Assembly: GCA_022650485.1 (NCBI GenBank)
Contig: JALCPP010000001.1
Coordinates: forward strand, 248,001 to 312,000
Direction: 5' to 3'
Length of the DNA stretch: 64,000 nucleotides
Source: Oscillospiraceae bacterium
GTDB taxonomy: Bacteria; Bacillota; Clostridia; Oscillospirales; Acutalibacteraceae
In this document: one piece after another, positions 55,970 to 64,000 of the stretch
Numbering within the stretch: position 1 is the first letter of the stretch
Layout: each line of letters begins with the position of its first letter
Position numbers and translations under genes: made by a program
Notes under the pieces: generated by a model
What the model was told of the DNA's origin: nothing
Databases searched by the model: none
Seen by the model: only the letters and a program-made list of their open reading frames with translations

Positions 55970-57568
55970 ATGATGAAAATGAAACTTAAAAAGGGAATAT
56001 GCCTGCTTTTGGCATGCGTAATGGTACTTTCTTTCGCCGCTTGTGGAAACAACAGCAGCAATGAAAGCAAACCGGCAGCCACTTCCGGCAGCGCGGATGA
56101 TTTATCTAACACCTTGGTTTACGCAGGTGAATCTGAAAGTACCATTAATCCGCTTTTAAACAGCCATGACGAACTGCCGGACTTAATTTTTTCCGGTCTG
56201 ATGAAGTATGACGGCAACGGAAAACCGGTTTACGACCTGGCAGAAAGTTCTACCTATGACGATGCCACGTACACTTATACCTTTAAACTTAGAAAAGGAA
56301 TTAAATGGCATGACGGAACGGATTTTTCAGCCGATGATGTCCTTTATACCTATAACGTCCTGACGAAGGATGAGACGTTATCTTCCAGCATTACAAGCAA
56401 TTATGAAGACATTGTCAGTATGACCGCACCGGATCAAAACACTGTTGTAATTAAACTGAGCCAATATGATGCCGCCATGATGGACTATTTTACAGTGGGA
56501 ATCCTGCCAAAACATCTGACGGAAGGCCAGGACATTAACACAATGGCCTTTAACCAGACTCCGGTTGGAACCGGCAGGTATAAATTTGTGAAATGGGATA
56601 CCGCCGGAGGCATGATCGTCCTGGAGCGCAACGAAGATTACTACGATAAGGTTCCGAATATTGAACGCGTTATTTATAAAACCGTATCAAATGAAAGCAC
56701 AAAAGCCACGATGCTCCAGTCAGGCGAAGCGGATTTGGCATGGCTTAACTCAAAATACGCAGACAGTTTCCGCAAAAACGACAGTTATAAAAATATTGAT
56801 TTTAAAACTGCTGATTACCGCGGCATATCCATGGACTTCGGAACTGAATTCTGGCAGAATAACGGGGATTCCATCGGCGTTTTAAACGATGCGATCGACA
56901 AGGAAGCAATCGTGAAAAGCGTGTTGGACGGCCACGGTGTCGCCGCTTACAGCCCCATTCAGCTCAATCGTTTTGGCGGAAATAAATCTGCGGATATCTA
57001 TTCCCATGACCTTCAGAAATTTGCAGAGGAAATGGCAAAATTGGGATGGGTCAAAGGCAGCGATGGAATCTATGAGCGCAATGGAGAAAAATTTCATTTT
57101 ACCGTTCAGGTTCGAGACTATGAAGAAGAGCGGGTCGATATCGCCAATCTGTGCGCCAGCCAGCTGAAAGCCGCCGGTGTTGATATGGAAGTAAAGCTCG
57201 TAACCAAATTTGACTGGGACGCCGGCTATAATGGATTCCTTTCAGGGTACGCGGCTCAGTTTGATCCTGACATGTTTTATAAGAACTATGTAACCGGAGC
57301 CAGCGATAATACCATGCAGTATTCCAACACCCGCGTGGACGAACTGCTGACAAACGGGCGGCATACCAAGGAAGAAAATAAGCGCAAAGAAATTTATCAG
57401 GAATTTGAAACGGTCTACGCAGAACAGCCCGGGGTCGTACTGGTTGCTTTTCTGGATGGGTGCTATGTCAGCGTGAAGGGACTGAACGGACTTGATACCA
57501 CACGTGTTTTGGGCCACCATGCTGTTGGCGTAATGTGGAATATAGAAAACTGGACTTTGAACAAATAA
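55970..57568 (+). CDS. Solute-binding lipoprotein (SBP_bac_5 family)
   Basis: Extracellular binding protein of 532 residues. The signal peptide ends in the lipobox SFAAC, followed by an Asn/Ser-rich linker. The mature part has TYTFKLRKGIKWHDGTDFSADDVLYTY, the family signature, and VGTGRYKFVKW. Ligand could be oligopeptide, nickel chelate or other; nothing in the sequence decides. AAGGAGG precedes the ATG. The position after both permeases and before both ATPases is typical of clostridial opp-like operons. Confidence 0.92.
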   Translation: MMKMKLKKGICLLLACVMVLSFAACGNNSSNESKPAATSGSADDLSNTLVYAGESESTINPLLNSHDELPDLIFSGLMKYDGNGKPVYDLAESSTYDDATYTYTFKLRKGIKWHDGTDFSADDVLYTYNVLTKDETLSSSITSNYEDIVSMTAPDQNTVVIKLSQYDAAMMDYFTVGILPKHLTEGQDINTMAFNQTPVGTGRYKFVKWDTAGGMIVLERNEDYYDKVPNIERVIYKTVSNESTKATMLQSGEADLAWLNSKYADSFRKNDSYKNIDFKTADYRGISMDFGTEFWQNNGDSIGVLNDAIDKEAIVKSVLDGHGVAAYSPIQLNRFGGNKSADIYSHDLQKFAEEMAKLGWVKGSDGIYERNGEKFHFTVQVRDYEEERVDIANLCASQLKAAGVDMEVKLVTKFDWDAGYNGFLSGYAAQFDPDMFYKNYVTGASDNTMQYSNTRVDELLTNGRHTKEENKRKEIYQEFETVYAEQPGVVLVAFLDGCYVSVKGLNGLDTTRVLGHHAVGVMWNIENWTLNK

Positions 57569-57584
57569 GGTAAGAAGGTATCCG

Positions 57585-58601
57585 ATGGGAACGATTTTAG
57601 AAGTAAAGAACTATTCCCTCAGCTTTGATACACCCGAGGGAGAAATTGAAGCCGTAAGAGATGTAAACTTTTCCCTTAACGAAGGTGAAATACTAGCCAT
57701 TGTAGGGGAATCAGGCTGTGGAAAAACGGTACTCTGCAAATCCCTTTTAAAACTTCTGCCGCGAAATGCAAGGGTAAAAAGCGGAAAAGCCGAACTTTGT
57801 GGGGAAAACATCACCGCTTTTTCAGAACGCCGGATGCGACAATTACGCGGAAAACAAATTTCCATGGTGTTTCAAGATCCCCTGACTACATTGAATCCGA
57901 CCATTCCCATCGGGAAGCAAATCACAGAATCGATTCGACAGCATCAAAAAATAAGCCATAATAAGGCAAAAGCGCATGCCTTAGAATTACTGGAACTGGT
58001 TGGAATTGACCACGCCGCAGACCGTTTTAATCTGCAGCCCCATTTTTTTTCAGGCGGAATGCGGCAAAGGTGTGTGCTGGCAATTGCGCTTGCCTCACAC
58101 CCCAAAGTCCTTCTGGCCGACGAACCCACAACCGCATTGGATGTTACCGTACAGGCTAAAATGCTGGATTTGCTGCTGTCAATCCGAAAAAGGACCGGAA
58201 TCGCAATTCTCTTTGTCTCTCATGATTTGGGCGTAGTCGCAAGAATTGCAGATCGCGTTGCGGTCATGTATGCGGGAAAAATTGTTGAGATCGGTACTGC
58301 AAATGAAATTTTCTATGACTCCAGACACCCTTATACCTGGGGGCTGCTGGGGGCTCAGCCCGCTTTGGCAATGAAAACCGGTGAACTTCACAGCATACCG
58401 GGGATGCCCCCGGTATTACTCAATCCACCACCCGGAGACACGTTTGCCGTTCGCAACAAATATGCCCTGGCAATCGACTATGAAGAAGCCCCGCCAATGT
58501 TTCAAATTTCCCCGACACATTTCGCCGCGACCTGGCTGCTTGACCCGCGCGCACCCCACATTGATCCGCCAATTTTCACCAAAAGGAGACGGGAAGAATG
58601 A
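57585..58601 (+). CDS. Oligopeptide-type ABC transporter ATP-binding protein (OppD/DppD type)
   Basis: ATPase of 338 residues. Walker A GESGCGKTVLCKSLL, signature FSGGMRQRCVLAIAL, Walker B VLLADEPTTALDVTVQ and the C-terminal family extension with HPYTWGLLGAQP are present. The usual iron-sulfur or cysteine-rich C-terminus of some OppD proteins is absent. It overlaps the next gene by four bases (ATGA). Confidence 0.93.
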   Translation: MGTILEVKNYSLSFDTPEGEIEAVRDVNFSLNEGEILAIVGESGCGKTVLCKSLLKLLPRNARVKSGKAELCGENITAFSERRMRQLRGKQISMVFQDPLTTLNPTIPIGKQITESIRQHQKISHNKAKAHALELLELVGIDHAADRFNLQPHFFSGGMRQRCVLAIALASHPKVLLADEPTTALDVTVQAKMLDLLLSIRKRTGIAILFVSHDLGVVARIADRVAVMYAGKIVEIGTANEIFYDSRHPYTWGLLGAQPALAMKTGELHSIPGMPPVLLNPPPGDTFAVRNKYALAIDYEEAPPMFQISPTHFAATWLLDPRAPHIDPPIFTKRRREE

Positions 58602-59497
58602 ACCAAACGGCGATACTGGAAGTCAAAAATCTGAAGCAATACTTCCCTGTCAGCAAACATTTAACCGTGAAAGCGGTGGACGATATCAGCTTTCAGATAC
58701 GGAAAGGTGAAATTTTTGGGCTTGTGGGCGAAAGTGGTTCCGGCAAATCCACGGTGGCCCGCTCTATTATGGGACTCTATCAATTGACGGATGGTGAAGT
58801 CTGGTTTCAGGGAAATAAGATATCAGACCCCAAAGTCTTTCGCAGCAACAGACGCGACATACAAAAAAATATGCAAATTATCTTTCAGGATTCCGCAGCC
58901 GCTCTGAATCCCAGAATGACAGTGCGGAATATTATCGCCGAGCCGATGCAGGCCTGCCGTATGTTTGTAAAAAACAAAGAAGCAATGGATGCAAAAATCG
59001 ACAAGCTGTTAGACCAAGTTGGTTTGGCAAAAAGTTTTCGTTCAAGATATCCCGGTGAACTTTCCGGCGGACAGCGCCAAAGGGTTGCCATTGCAAGAAG
59101 CATAGGAACAAATCCTGATATTATCATTGCAGATGAGCCAATCGCCTCTTTGGATGTGTCCATTCAGGCGCAGATTCTTACATTATTTCAAAACCTTCAG
59201 CAGGAATACGGGTTTGCATTTCTTTTTATTGCGCATGATCTTTCTGTGGTACGGTTCCTCAGCAATACAGTCGGAGTTATGCTGCATGGTAAAATTTTAG
59301 AAATGGCTGAAACGGAAGAACTGTTTCAAAACCCGCTTCATCCCTACACAAAGGCTTTGTTATCCGCCGTTCCTGTGGCAGACCCAATCTATGAGCGAAG
59401 CAAAAAAATCCTGTATTATGACCCGAGCAAACTCTCTTTAACCGGTTCATTGCAACAACTGTCCCCAAAGCACTGGATGTTTTGTTCACCAAAATAA
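58598..59497 (+). CDS. Oligopeptide-type ABC transporter ATP-binding protein (OppF/DppF type)
   Basis: ATPase of 299 residues, the partner of the preceding gene. Walker A GESGSGKSTVARSIM, signature LSGGQRQRVAIARSI, Walker B IIIADEPIASLDVSIQ, and HPYTKALLSAVPV are clear. AAAGGAG precedes the ATG. It ends the operon and is followed by a very long hairpin. Confidence 0.93.
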   Translation: MNQTAILEVKNLKQYFPVSKHLTVKAVDDISFQIRKGEIFGLVGESGSGKSTVARSIMGLYQLTDGEVWFQGNKISDPKVFRSNRRDIQKNMQIIFQDSAAALNPRMTVRNIIAEPMQACRMFVKNKEAMDAKIDKLLDQVGLAKSFRSRYPGELSGGQRQRVAIARSIGTNPDIIIADEPIASLDVSIQAQILTLFQNLQQEYGFAFLFIAHDLSVVRFLSNTVGVMLHGKILEMAETEELFQNPLHPYTKALLSAVPVADPIYERSKKILYYDPSKLSLTGSLQQLSPKHWMFCSPK

Positions 59498-59547
59498 AAT
59501 CACTATGAATCATACTGATTATTTTCACTGAACGTTGTTTAAGAACA

Positions 59548-59601
59548 GATAAGGACACACAAAAGCGCAGGAAAATTCCTGCGCTTTTGTGTGTCCTTAT
59601 C
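59548..59601. terminator. Bidirectional terminator with a 26-bp perfect inverted repeat
   Basis: Arms 59548-59573 and 59576-59601 are perfectly complementary with only two bases between. The core GCGCAGGAA/TTCCTGCGC is followed on either strand by TTTTGTGT, so it can stop transcription from the opp operon and from the hydrolase gene that converges on it. Confidence 0.8.
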
Positions 59602-59653
59602 GTCTTATATCTGCCTGCTAAACAGCCGTAAATCAAAGTGAGCCCAAGATTGT

Positions 59654-60178
59654 TTAATCGGCAACCGTAATCTGCAAACCGCGCATCACGTTTAAGGCCT
59701 GCCTGTTTATGTCTGCATCCGCACTGTCCGTACAACGTGAATCAACCATAATTTCTGCTTCCGGAAGAGCCGCCTTTGCAAGAACCGCATTGGAAAGGAC
59801 ACAGATGTTGGACACAAGCCCGACCAGTTCCACCCGGTCGTACTGGTTTTGGGAAAGATATTCAGCAAGCTGAAAAGAACCAAACGTTTTCTTTTCAAAA
59901 CATAGGTCGGAATCATTGCGCAAAGCGGCAATTTTTCCGTACAATTCCCATCCCGGGGTTCCCCTCAGGCAATGAGGGACCGGCAGCTTCCGCCCTTCCT
60001 GTGTGCTCATGTAGTTTTCTTCATGTGTGTCGAAAGTAAACGCGACTTCCCCGCCGGTTTTCCGATATTCCACGATTTTTTCCGCGATTTCATCTTCCAG
60101 ACAAACTGCATTTGGAAACCCAAGACTTCCAATTACAAAATCATTCTGGTAATCTACAACAATCAGGATTTTTTTCAT
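59654..60178 (-). CDS. Nicotinamidase/isochorismatase-family cysteine hydrolase
   Basis: Protein of 174 residues with an isochorismatase fold. The catalytic Asp is in ILIVVDYQNDFV, the Lys in CFEKKTFGS, and the Cys in VGLVSNICVLSNAVLA. Possible metal-binding residues lie in TFDTHEENY. The most likely activity is nicotinamide to nicotinate, feeding NAD salvage, but other amide hydrolysis is possible. ATG at 60178 has GGAGG seven bases before it; upstream in-frame codons lack this. Confidence 0.85.
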   Translation of the reverse strand: MKKILIVVDYQNDFVIGSLGFPNAVCLEDEIAEKIVEYRKTGGEVAFTFDTHEENYMSTQEGRKLPVPHCLRGTPGWELYGKIAALRNDSDLCFEKKTFGSFQLAEYLSQNQYDRVELVGLVSNICVLSNAVLAKAALPEAEIMVDSRCTDSADADINRQALNVMRGLQITVAD

Positions 60179-60247
60179 TCTGGTTCCTCCATCCTTGCTT
60201 GTTCTGGTTTCCTCTTGAATGAAAGGCAATGCTTCTAAAAAGCAAAA

Positions 60248-60276
60248 TTAGGCCGCTCTGTTGCAGAGCGGCCTAA
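60248..60276 (-). terminator. Intrinsic terminator of the nadD-yqeK-rsfS-leuS operon
   Basis: TTAGGCCGCTCTG (60248-60260) pairs with CAGAGCGGCCTAA (60264-60276) over a three-base loop; on the minus strand TTTTGC follows. Eight bases after the leuS stop. Confidence 0.85.
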
Positions 60277-60284
60277 ACAGCATG

Positions 60285-62690
60285 TTACCGAACCACCAGA
60301 TTAATCAGTTTTGCCGGAACATAAATTTCTTTTATAAGATTTTTACCGTCAATCTCCGCAGAAATTTTCTCGTTTGCCTTGGCCTGAGAAAGAGCATCTT
60401 CTTTGGCAATATCTGCCGGAACATTCAGATGAGCCCTCACCTTACCGTTCACCTGCACAACAATTTCAATGGTCTTGTCAACACATTTTGCCTCATCATA
60501 CTTTGGCCAGTCCTGCAGACAAACCATGCCGCCGAACTTCTGGTTTTTCCATACTTCTTCACAGACATGCGGCGCAAAAAGGTTGAGCAGCAACGTGAAT
60601 ATACGAAGTTCTCCCCGCGTGATGGAACCAACCGCAGTAATGTCATTAATCAGTGACATGAGAGCAGCAATCGCAGTGTTAAACTTCAGGTTCTCGACAT
60701 CTTCGCCTACTTTTTTAATGGCTTTGTTAAACGGAACCTCCAATTCCTTGCGAATGCTGTCCCCTTCACAAAGAATATCCTGCAAGTTCCAGAACCGCTC
60801 CACAAACCGGCGGCATCCCTTGATGCCGTGTGTATTCCACGGCGCTGCTTTTTCAAAGTCGCCGATAAACATTTCATACAGACGCATGGTGTCGGCACCG
60901 TATTCGCTGACAATATCGTCCGGGTTCACAACGTTACCGCGGGATTTGCTCATCTTTTCCCCGTTTTCGCCAAGGATCATCCCGTGGCTGGTCCGTTTCG
61001 CATACGGCTCCGGAGTCGGCACGACACCGATATCGTAAAGGAATTTATGCCAAAAGCGGCTGTACAGTACATGCAGCGTCGTATGTTCCATGCCGCCGTT
61101 GTACCAATCGACAGGCATCCAGTATTTCAGCGCTTCTTTTGAAGCCAGCGCATCATGGTTGTGCGCATCGGCATACCGCAGGAAATACCAGGAAGAGCCG
61201 GCCCACTGGGGCATTGTATCGGTTTCGCGCTTCGCGGGGCCGCCGCAGTGCGGGCAGGTGGTATTAACCCAATCGGTCATATGTGCAAGAGGCGATTCGC
61301 CGGTGTCGGTCGGTTCATAAGACTTTACATTCGGCAGACGAATCGGCAATTCGCTTTCGGGCACAGGCACATAACCGCATTTCGGGCATTTGATGATCGG
61401 AATCGGTTCGCCCCAGTAACGCTGGCGAGAGAAAACCCAGTCGCGCAGTTTGAAGTTTATTTTTGCACGCCCGATTCCCTTTTCTGTTAAATACTCAATG
61501 ATTTTTTTCTTTGCCTCTTCCACCGGCAGTCCGTTTAAGATACCGGAATTAACCAAAATGCCGGTTCCACAGTCTGTAAAGGCTTCTTCCTGTACATTGC
61601 CGCCCTTGACGACTTCAATGATAGGCAAATCAAACTTCTTCGCAAATTCCCAGTCGCGGGTATCATGCGCCGGAACAGCCATGATGGCACCGGTGCCGTA
61701 AGAAACCAAAACATAGTCGGAAATAAAAATCGGAATTTTCGCTCCGTTGACCGGGTTGACAGCACTGACTCCGTCCAGCCGGACTCCGGTTTTATCCTTT
61801 GCAACTTCTGTGCGCTCAAAATCCGACTTTTTGGCGGCTTCTTTCTGATACGCGGCAACCTCGTCAAAATTCTTAATCTGCCCTTTCCATTTTTCAAGGA
61901 ACGGGTGTTCCGGGGAAACGACCATATAAGTGACACCGTAGAGCGTATCAGGCCGCGTGGTGTAAACCGTAAGCTGGTCCCCCGCCGTAGTGGCAAAATC
62001 GACTTCCGCGCCCGTGGAACGTCCAATCCAGTGGATCTGCTGCGCTTTGACACGATCCGGATAATCGACGAGCGTAAGGTCATCAATCAGACGCTGGGCA
62101 TATTCCGTGATTTTCAGCATCCACTGGGATTTTACCTTGCGGACGACTTCGCTGCCACAGCGCTCGCAGACTCCGTTTACAACTTCCTCGTTTGCCAATA
62201 CGCATTTACAGGAAGTGCACCAGTTTACGGACATTTCTTTTTTATATGCCAAACCGTGGTGAAACAGCTGAAGAAAGATCCACTGCGTCCACTTATAATA
62301 CTCCGGGTCTGTCGTGTTAATTTCACGTGTCCAGTCAAAAGAAAGGCCCAGGGATTTGAGCTGTTCTTTAAACCGCGCGATATTTTTTTTCGTTACTTCG
62401 GACGGATGGACATGGTTCTTGATGGCATAATTTTCACTGGGAAGTCCAAACGCATCCCAGCCGATTGGGAACAGCACGTTGTACCCCTGCATGCGCCGTT
62501 TCCGCGCAATGATATCCATCGCCGTGTATGACCGCGGATGCCCCACGTGAAGTCCCTGCCCGGAAGGATAGGGAAATTCGATCAGTGTGTAATATTTCGG
62601 CTTGTCGTAACAGTCGGAAGCATGAAATGCCCCGGCCTCTTCCCAACGGTCCTGCCATTTCTTTTCAATCTGTTTGTGATCATATTTCAT
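60285..62690 (-). CDS. leuS: Leucyl-tRNA synthetase
   Basis: Class I synthetase of 801 residues. The HIGH-type motif [16 protein letters not shown], the zinc-type [22 protein letters not shown], the editing domain ([14 protein letters not shown]), and KMSKS ([12 protein letters not shown]) are present. Length is typical of bacterial LeuRS. No T-box is seen; the 63-base gap to rsfS contains only a weak hairpin. It is the last gene of the operon. Confidence 0.98.
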   Translation of the reverse strand: MKYDHKQIEKKWQDRWEEAGAFHASDCYDKPKYYTLIEFPYPSGQGLHVGHPRSYTAMDIIARKRRMQGYNVLFPIGWDAFGLPSENYAIKNHVHPSEVTKKNIARFKEQLKSLGLSFDWTREINTTDPEYYKWTQWIFLQLFHHGLAYKKEMSVNWCTSCKCVLANEEVVNGVCERCGSEVVRKVKSQWMLKITEYAQRLIDDLTLVDYPDRVKAQQIHWIGRSTGAEVDFATTAGDQLTVYTTRPDTLYGVTYMVVSPEHPFLEKWKGQIKNFDEVAAYQKEAAKKSDFERTEVAKDKTGVRLDGVSAVNPVNGAKIPIFISDYVLVSYGTGAIMAVPAHDTRDWEFAKKFDLPIIEVVKGGNVQEEAFTDCGTGILVNSGILNGLPVEEAKKKIIEYLTEKGIGRAKINFKLRDWVFSRQRYWGEPIPIIKCPKCGYVPVPESELPIRLPNVKSYEPTDTGESPLAHMTDWVNTTCPHCGGPAKRETDTMPQWAGSSWYFLRYADAHNHDALASKEALKYWMPVDWYNGGMEHTTLHVLYSRFWHKFLYDIGVVPTPEPYAKRTSHGMILGENGEKMSKSRGNVVNPDDIVSEYGADTMRLYEMFIGDFEKAAPWNTHGIKGCRRFVERFWNLQDILCEGDSIRKELEVPFNKAIKKVGEDVENLKFNTAIAALMSLINDITAVGSITRGELRIFTLLLNLFAPHVCEEVWKNQKFGGMVCLQDWPKYDEAKCVDKTIEIVVQVNGKVRAHLNVPADIAKEDALSQAKANEKISAEIDGKNLIKEIYVPAKLINLVVR

Positions 62691-62753
62691 TGATTCATAC
62701 GCCCCTAAGTTTGTATCATTTACCCGGTGGAAAAAGATGCGCCGGGCCGCTCA

Positions 62754-63107
62754 TCAATTCAGATATTGGGAAAGATCTACAATTTCTCCATCCTGCCAGA
62801 GCCGATCCAGATCATAAAATTTTCTGGACTCTTCGGTGAACACGTGAACCACAACATTGGTATAATCAAGCAGAACCCAGGAGTTTGAACGATACCCTTC
62901 CTTATGCGCAGGGGTACATCCGGATTCTTCCAGCTGAAATTCCGCCTCATCCGCAAGCGCTTTGACATGTGTGCTGCTGGTACCGGTTGCAAGAACAAAA
63001 TAATCGGCAAGAATCGATACATCCCCGATTCCAATTACCTTAAGATCCTTTGCCTTTTTGCTGTCCAATACTTTCGCAGCCTTTACGGCCAGTTCCAGTG
63101 AAGTCAT
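62754..63107 (-). CDS. rsfS: Ribosomal silencing factor RsfS
   Basis: Protein of 117 residues (Iojap/RsfS family) that binds L14 and blocks subunit joining under starvation. LKVIGIGDVSILADYFVLATGTSSTHV, and WVLLDYTNVVVHVFTEESRKFYDLDRLW are the family signatures. ATG at 63107 has AAAGG nine bases ahead and is preferred to the ATG at 63131. Downstream of yqeK. Confidence 0.95.
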   Translation of the reverse strand: MTSLELAVKAAKVLDSKKAKDLKVIGIGDVSILADYFVLATGTSSTHVKALADEAEFQLEESGCTPAHKEGYRSNSWVLLDYTNVVVHVFTEESRKFYDLDRLWQDGEIVDLSQYLN

Positions 63108-63134
63108 TCTCAACAACCTTTCTGATTCCATTTT

Positions 63135-63704
63135 CTAAGATTGATTCTGCAAAATTGCCTGATTATAAGCGGCAATCGTGTCGGGATGAATGGGAGTTTT
63201 TAAGTTTGCCAAATCCTGAATGGTAAAGGCAATCCCTTCAATGATGGCATCTTCCAGACTCTTTTTCGCCACTTGCCGCAAGTGTTCCACGCCGGGGTAA
63301 TCCCTGTCGTCTGAAATAAAATCGGCAATAAATAACGTCTTGTCCAGAAGAGTCATATTTTCCCTTGCCGTCGTGTGGTAACGCACAGCCTGTAAGATTT
63401 CAGAATCCGCTACCCCGAGTTCACGGCGGATATACTCCGCGCCCAGAATCGCGTGCCACAGTTTCGGGGCATTCCGCTCCACTTCGGTCAGCTGGATTCC
63501 ATACTGATTCATCAGCTTTACCTGCTCCTGCTGGGGAAGATCTTTCATAATATCGTGAAGAATTCCCGCCGTTTCAGCCTTTTCCTCATCTGCGCCGTAC
63601 AATTTTGCCAGCTGTACCGCTGCGCGGGAAACACACAGGGAATGCTCGTAACGCTTGTCCCCTAAGAGACCTCTGATTGCTGTTTGATAGGACTTAAAAT
63701 CCAT
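63135..63704 (-). CDS. yqeK: HD-domain hydrolase YqeK (diadenosine tetraphosphatase type)
   Basis: Protein of 189 residues with an HD domain: RYEHSLCVSRAAVQLAKLYG, GILHDIMKD, WHAILGAEYI and VRYHTTAREN supply the metal-binding His/Asp set. YqeK proteins hydrolyse Ap4A symmetrically to ADP. The ATG at 63704 follows GGAGG and overlaps the nadD end by 11 bases; longer in-frame starts lie inside nadD. Confidence 0.94.
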   Translation of the reverse strand: MDFKSYQTAIRGLLGDKRYEHSLCVSRAAVQLAKLYGADEEKAETAGILHDIMKDLPQQEQVKLMNQYGIQLTEVERNAPKLWHAILGAEYIRRELGVADSEILQAVRYHTTARENMTLLDKTLFIADFISDDRDYPGVEHLRQVAKKSLEDAIIEGIAFTIQDLANLKTPIHPDTIAAYNQAILQNQS

Positions 63705-64000
63705 GTTGCTCCTCCGAATAGAGATGATGTTGGTAAATATAGTTGGCAACTGGGGGCGGAACAAAGCCTGAAAGATCTTCGTGCTTCCGTGCAGCATTCC
63801 GAACCATAGTGGAAGAAATCGGCAGATAATTGATATTGCAGATCATCGTTTTTGCACCCATTCGTCCCACTTTTTCAGCATATTCGTTCAATGCCGTACA
63901 GCCCCGTTTGCTTCTCGGTGCGGCGCAAACTGTTGCCAGTGAATAAATGGTTTCCGGTTCGTGCCATTCCTCTAAAGTGAGGAACATATCTTCCCCCGTG
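63694..64000 (-). CDS. nadD: Nicotinate-nucleotide adenylyltransferase, N-terminus cut by window edge
   Basis: The last about 100 codons of NadD, which makes NaAD from NaMN and ATP in NAD synthesis. The frame is open to base 64000: TGED-MFLTLEEWHEPETI matches the G-D-M-LTL--W segment, and ISSTMVRNAARKHEDLSGFVPPPVANYIY is the C-terminal SxTxxR ATP-site motif. The N-terminal GGTFDPxHxGH lies beyond the window. First visible gene of the operon with yqeK, rsfS and leuS. Confidence 0.93.
   Translation of the reverse strand, partial: TGEDMFLTLEEWHEPETIYSLATVCAAPRSKRGCTALNEYAEKVGRMGAKTMICNINYLPISSTMVRNAARKHEDLSGFVPPPVANYIYQHHLYSEEQHGF

Noticed and set aside
61665-62531. A 288-codon open frame on the plus strand
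   Set aside because: Antisense to leuS, which has all synthetase motifs; no independent coding evidence.
62691-62753. T-box leader for leuS
   Set aside because: The 63-base gap lacks a specifier stem and the T-box sequence; leuS is simply part of the operon.
1-64000. Mobile elements, prophage genes or CRISPR arrays
   Set aside because: No transposase, integrase, phage or Cas genes and no regular direct repeats were seen anywhere in the window.

Overview
The window is chromosomal DNA from a spore-forming member of the Firmicutes, most likely a clostridium of the Oscillospirales/Ruminococcaceae type. The evidence is a PolC-type replicative polymerase, dipicolinate synthase genes (dpaAB), a non-mevalonate isoprenoid cluster, strong GGAGG ribosome binding sites, sigma-A promoters and many TTG/GTG starts. 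The genus is an inference. I see no phage, insertion sequence, CRISPR array, rRNA or tRNA. The window is core metabolism and information processing, plus a few accessory transport and sugar-use loci.

Left part (1-9.9 kb): a cut-off lgt gene, two M16 peptidase-like genes, a DMT-family exporter, an O-acetylhomoserine sulfhydrylase, a small zinc-ribbon membrane protein, dpaAB for spore-core dipicolinate, and divergent murC. From 10 to 19.35 kb, all on the minus strand, lies an L-arabinose locus. It holds a ChvE-type monosaccharide ABC transporter, the regulator AraR and araBAD, with AraR-like operators in front of both the transporter and araB.

Middle (19.5-35.3 kb): pyrE-radC-uvrB-uvrA on the minus strand; on the plus strand an RluA-type pseudouridine synthase and a methyltransferase; a LysR regulator divergent from a PQ-loop membrane protein; then a histidine operon hisZ-G-D-C-B-A-I-E that lacks hisH, hisF and a histidinol-phosphatase gene. 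From 35.3 to 45.8 kb is the compact cluster pyrH-frr-uppS-cdsA-dxr-rseP-ispG-polC (UMP kinase, ribosome recycling, lipid carrier and phospholipid synthesis, MEP pathway, site-2 protease, polymerase). nrdR follows as a single-gene unit.

Right part (46.5-64 kb): a TIM-barrel isomerase-like gene, an unknown helical protein, an ABC-F ATPase, an HPr-like protein without the phosphorylatable histidine, mtaB, a GHL10-type secreted or anchored protein, two small proteins, a five-gene oligopeptide-type ABC importer with a long leader containing a terminator, a nicotinamidase-like hydrolase, and the conserved nadD-yqeK-rsfS-leuS operon, cut by the window end.

Most of the sequence is ordinary. The points most worth a second look are the gapped his operon, the AraR/ChvE wiring, the terminator inside the opp leader, the acidic tail of Lgt, and the candidate sigma-K promoter of dpaAB.
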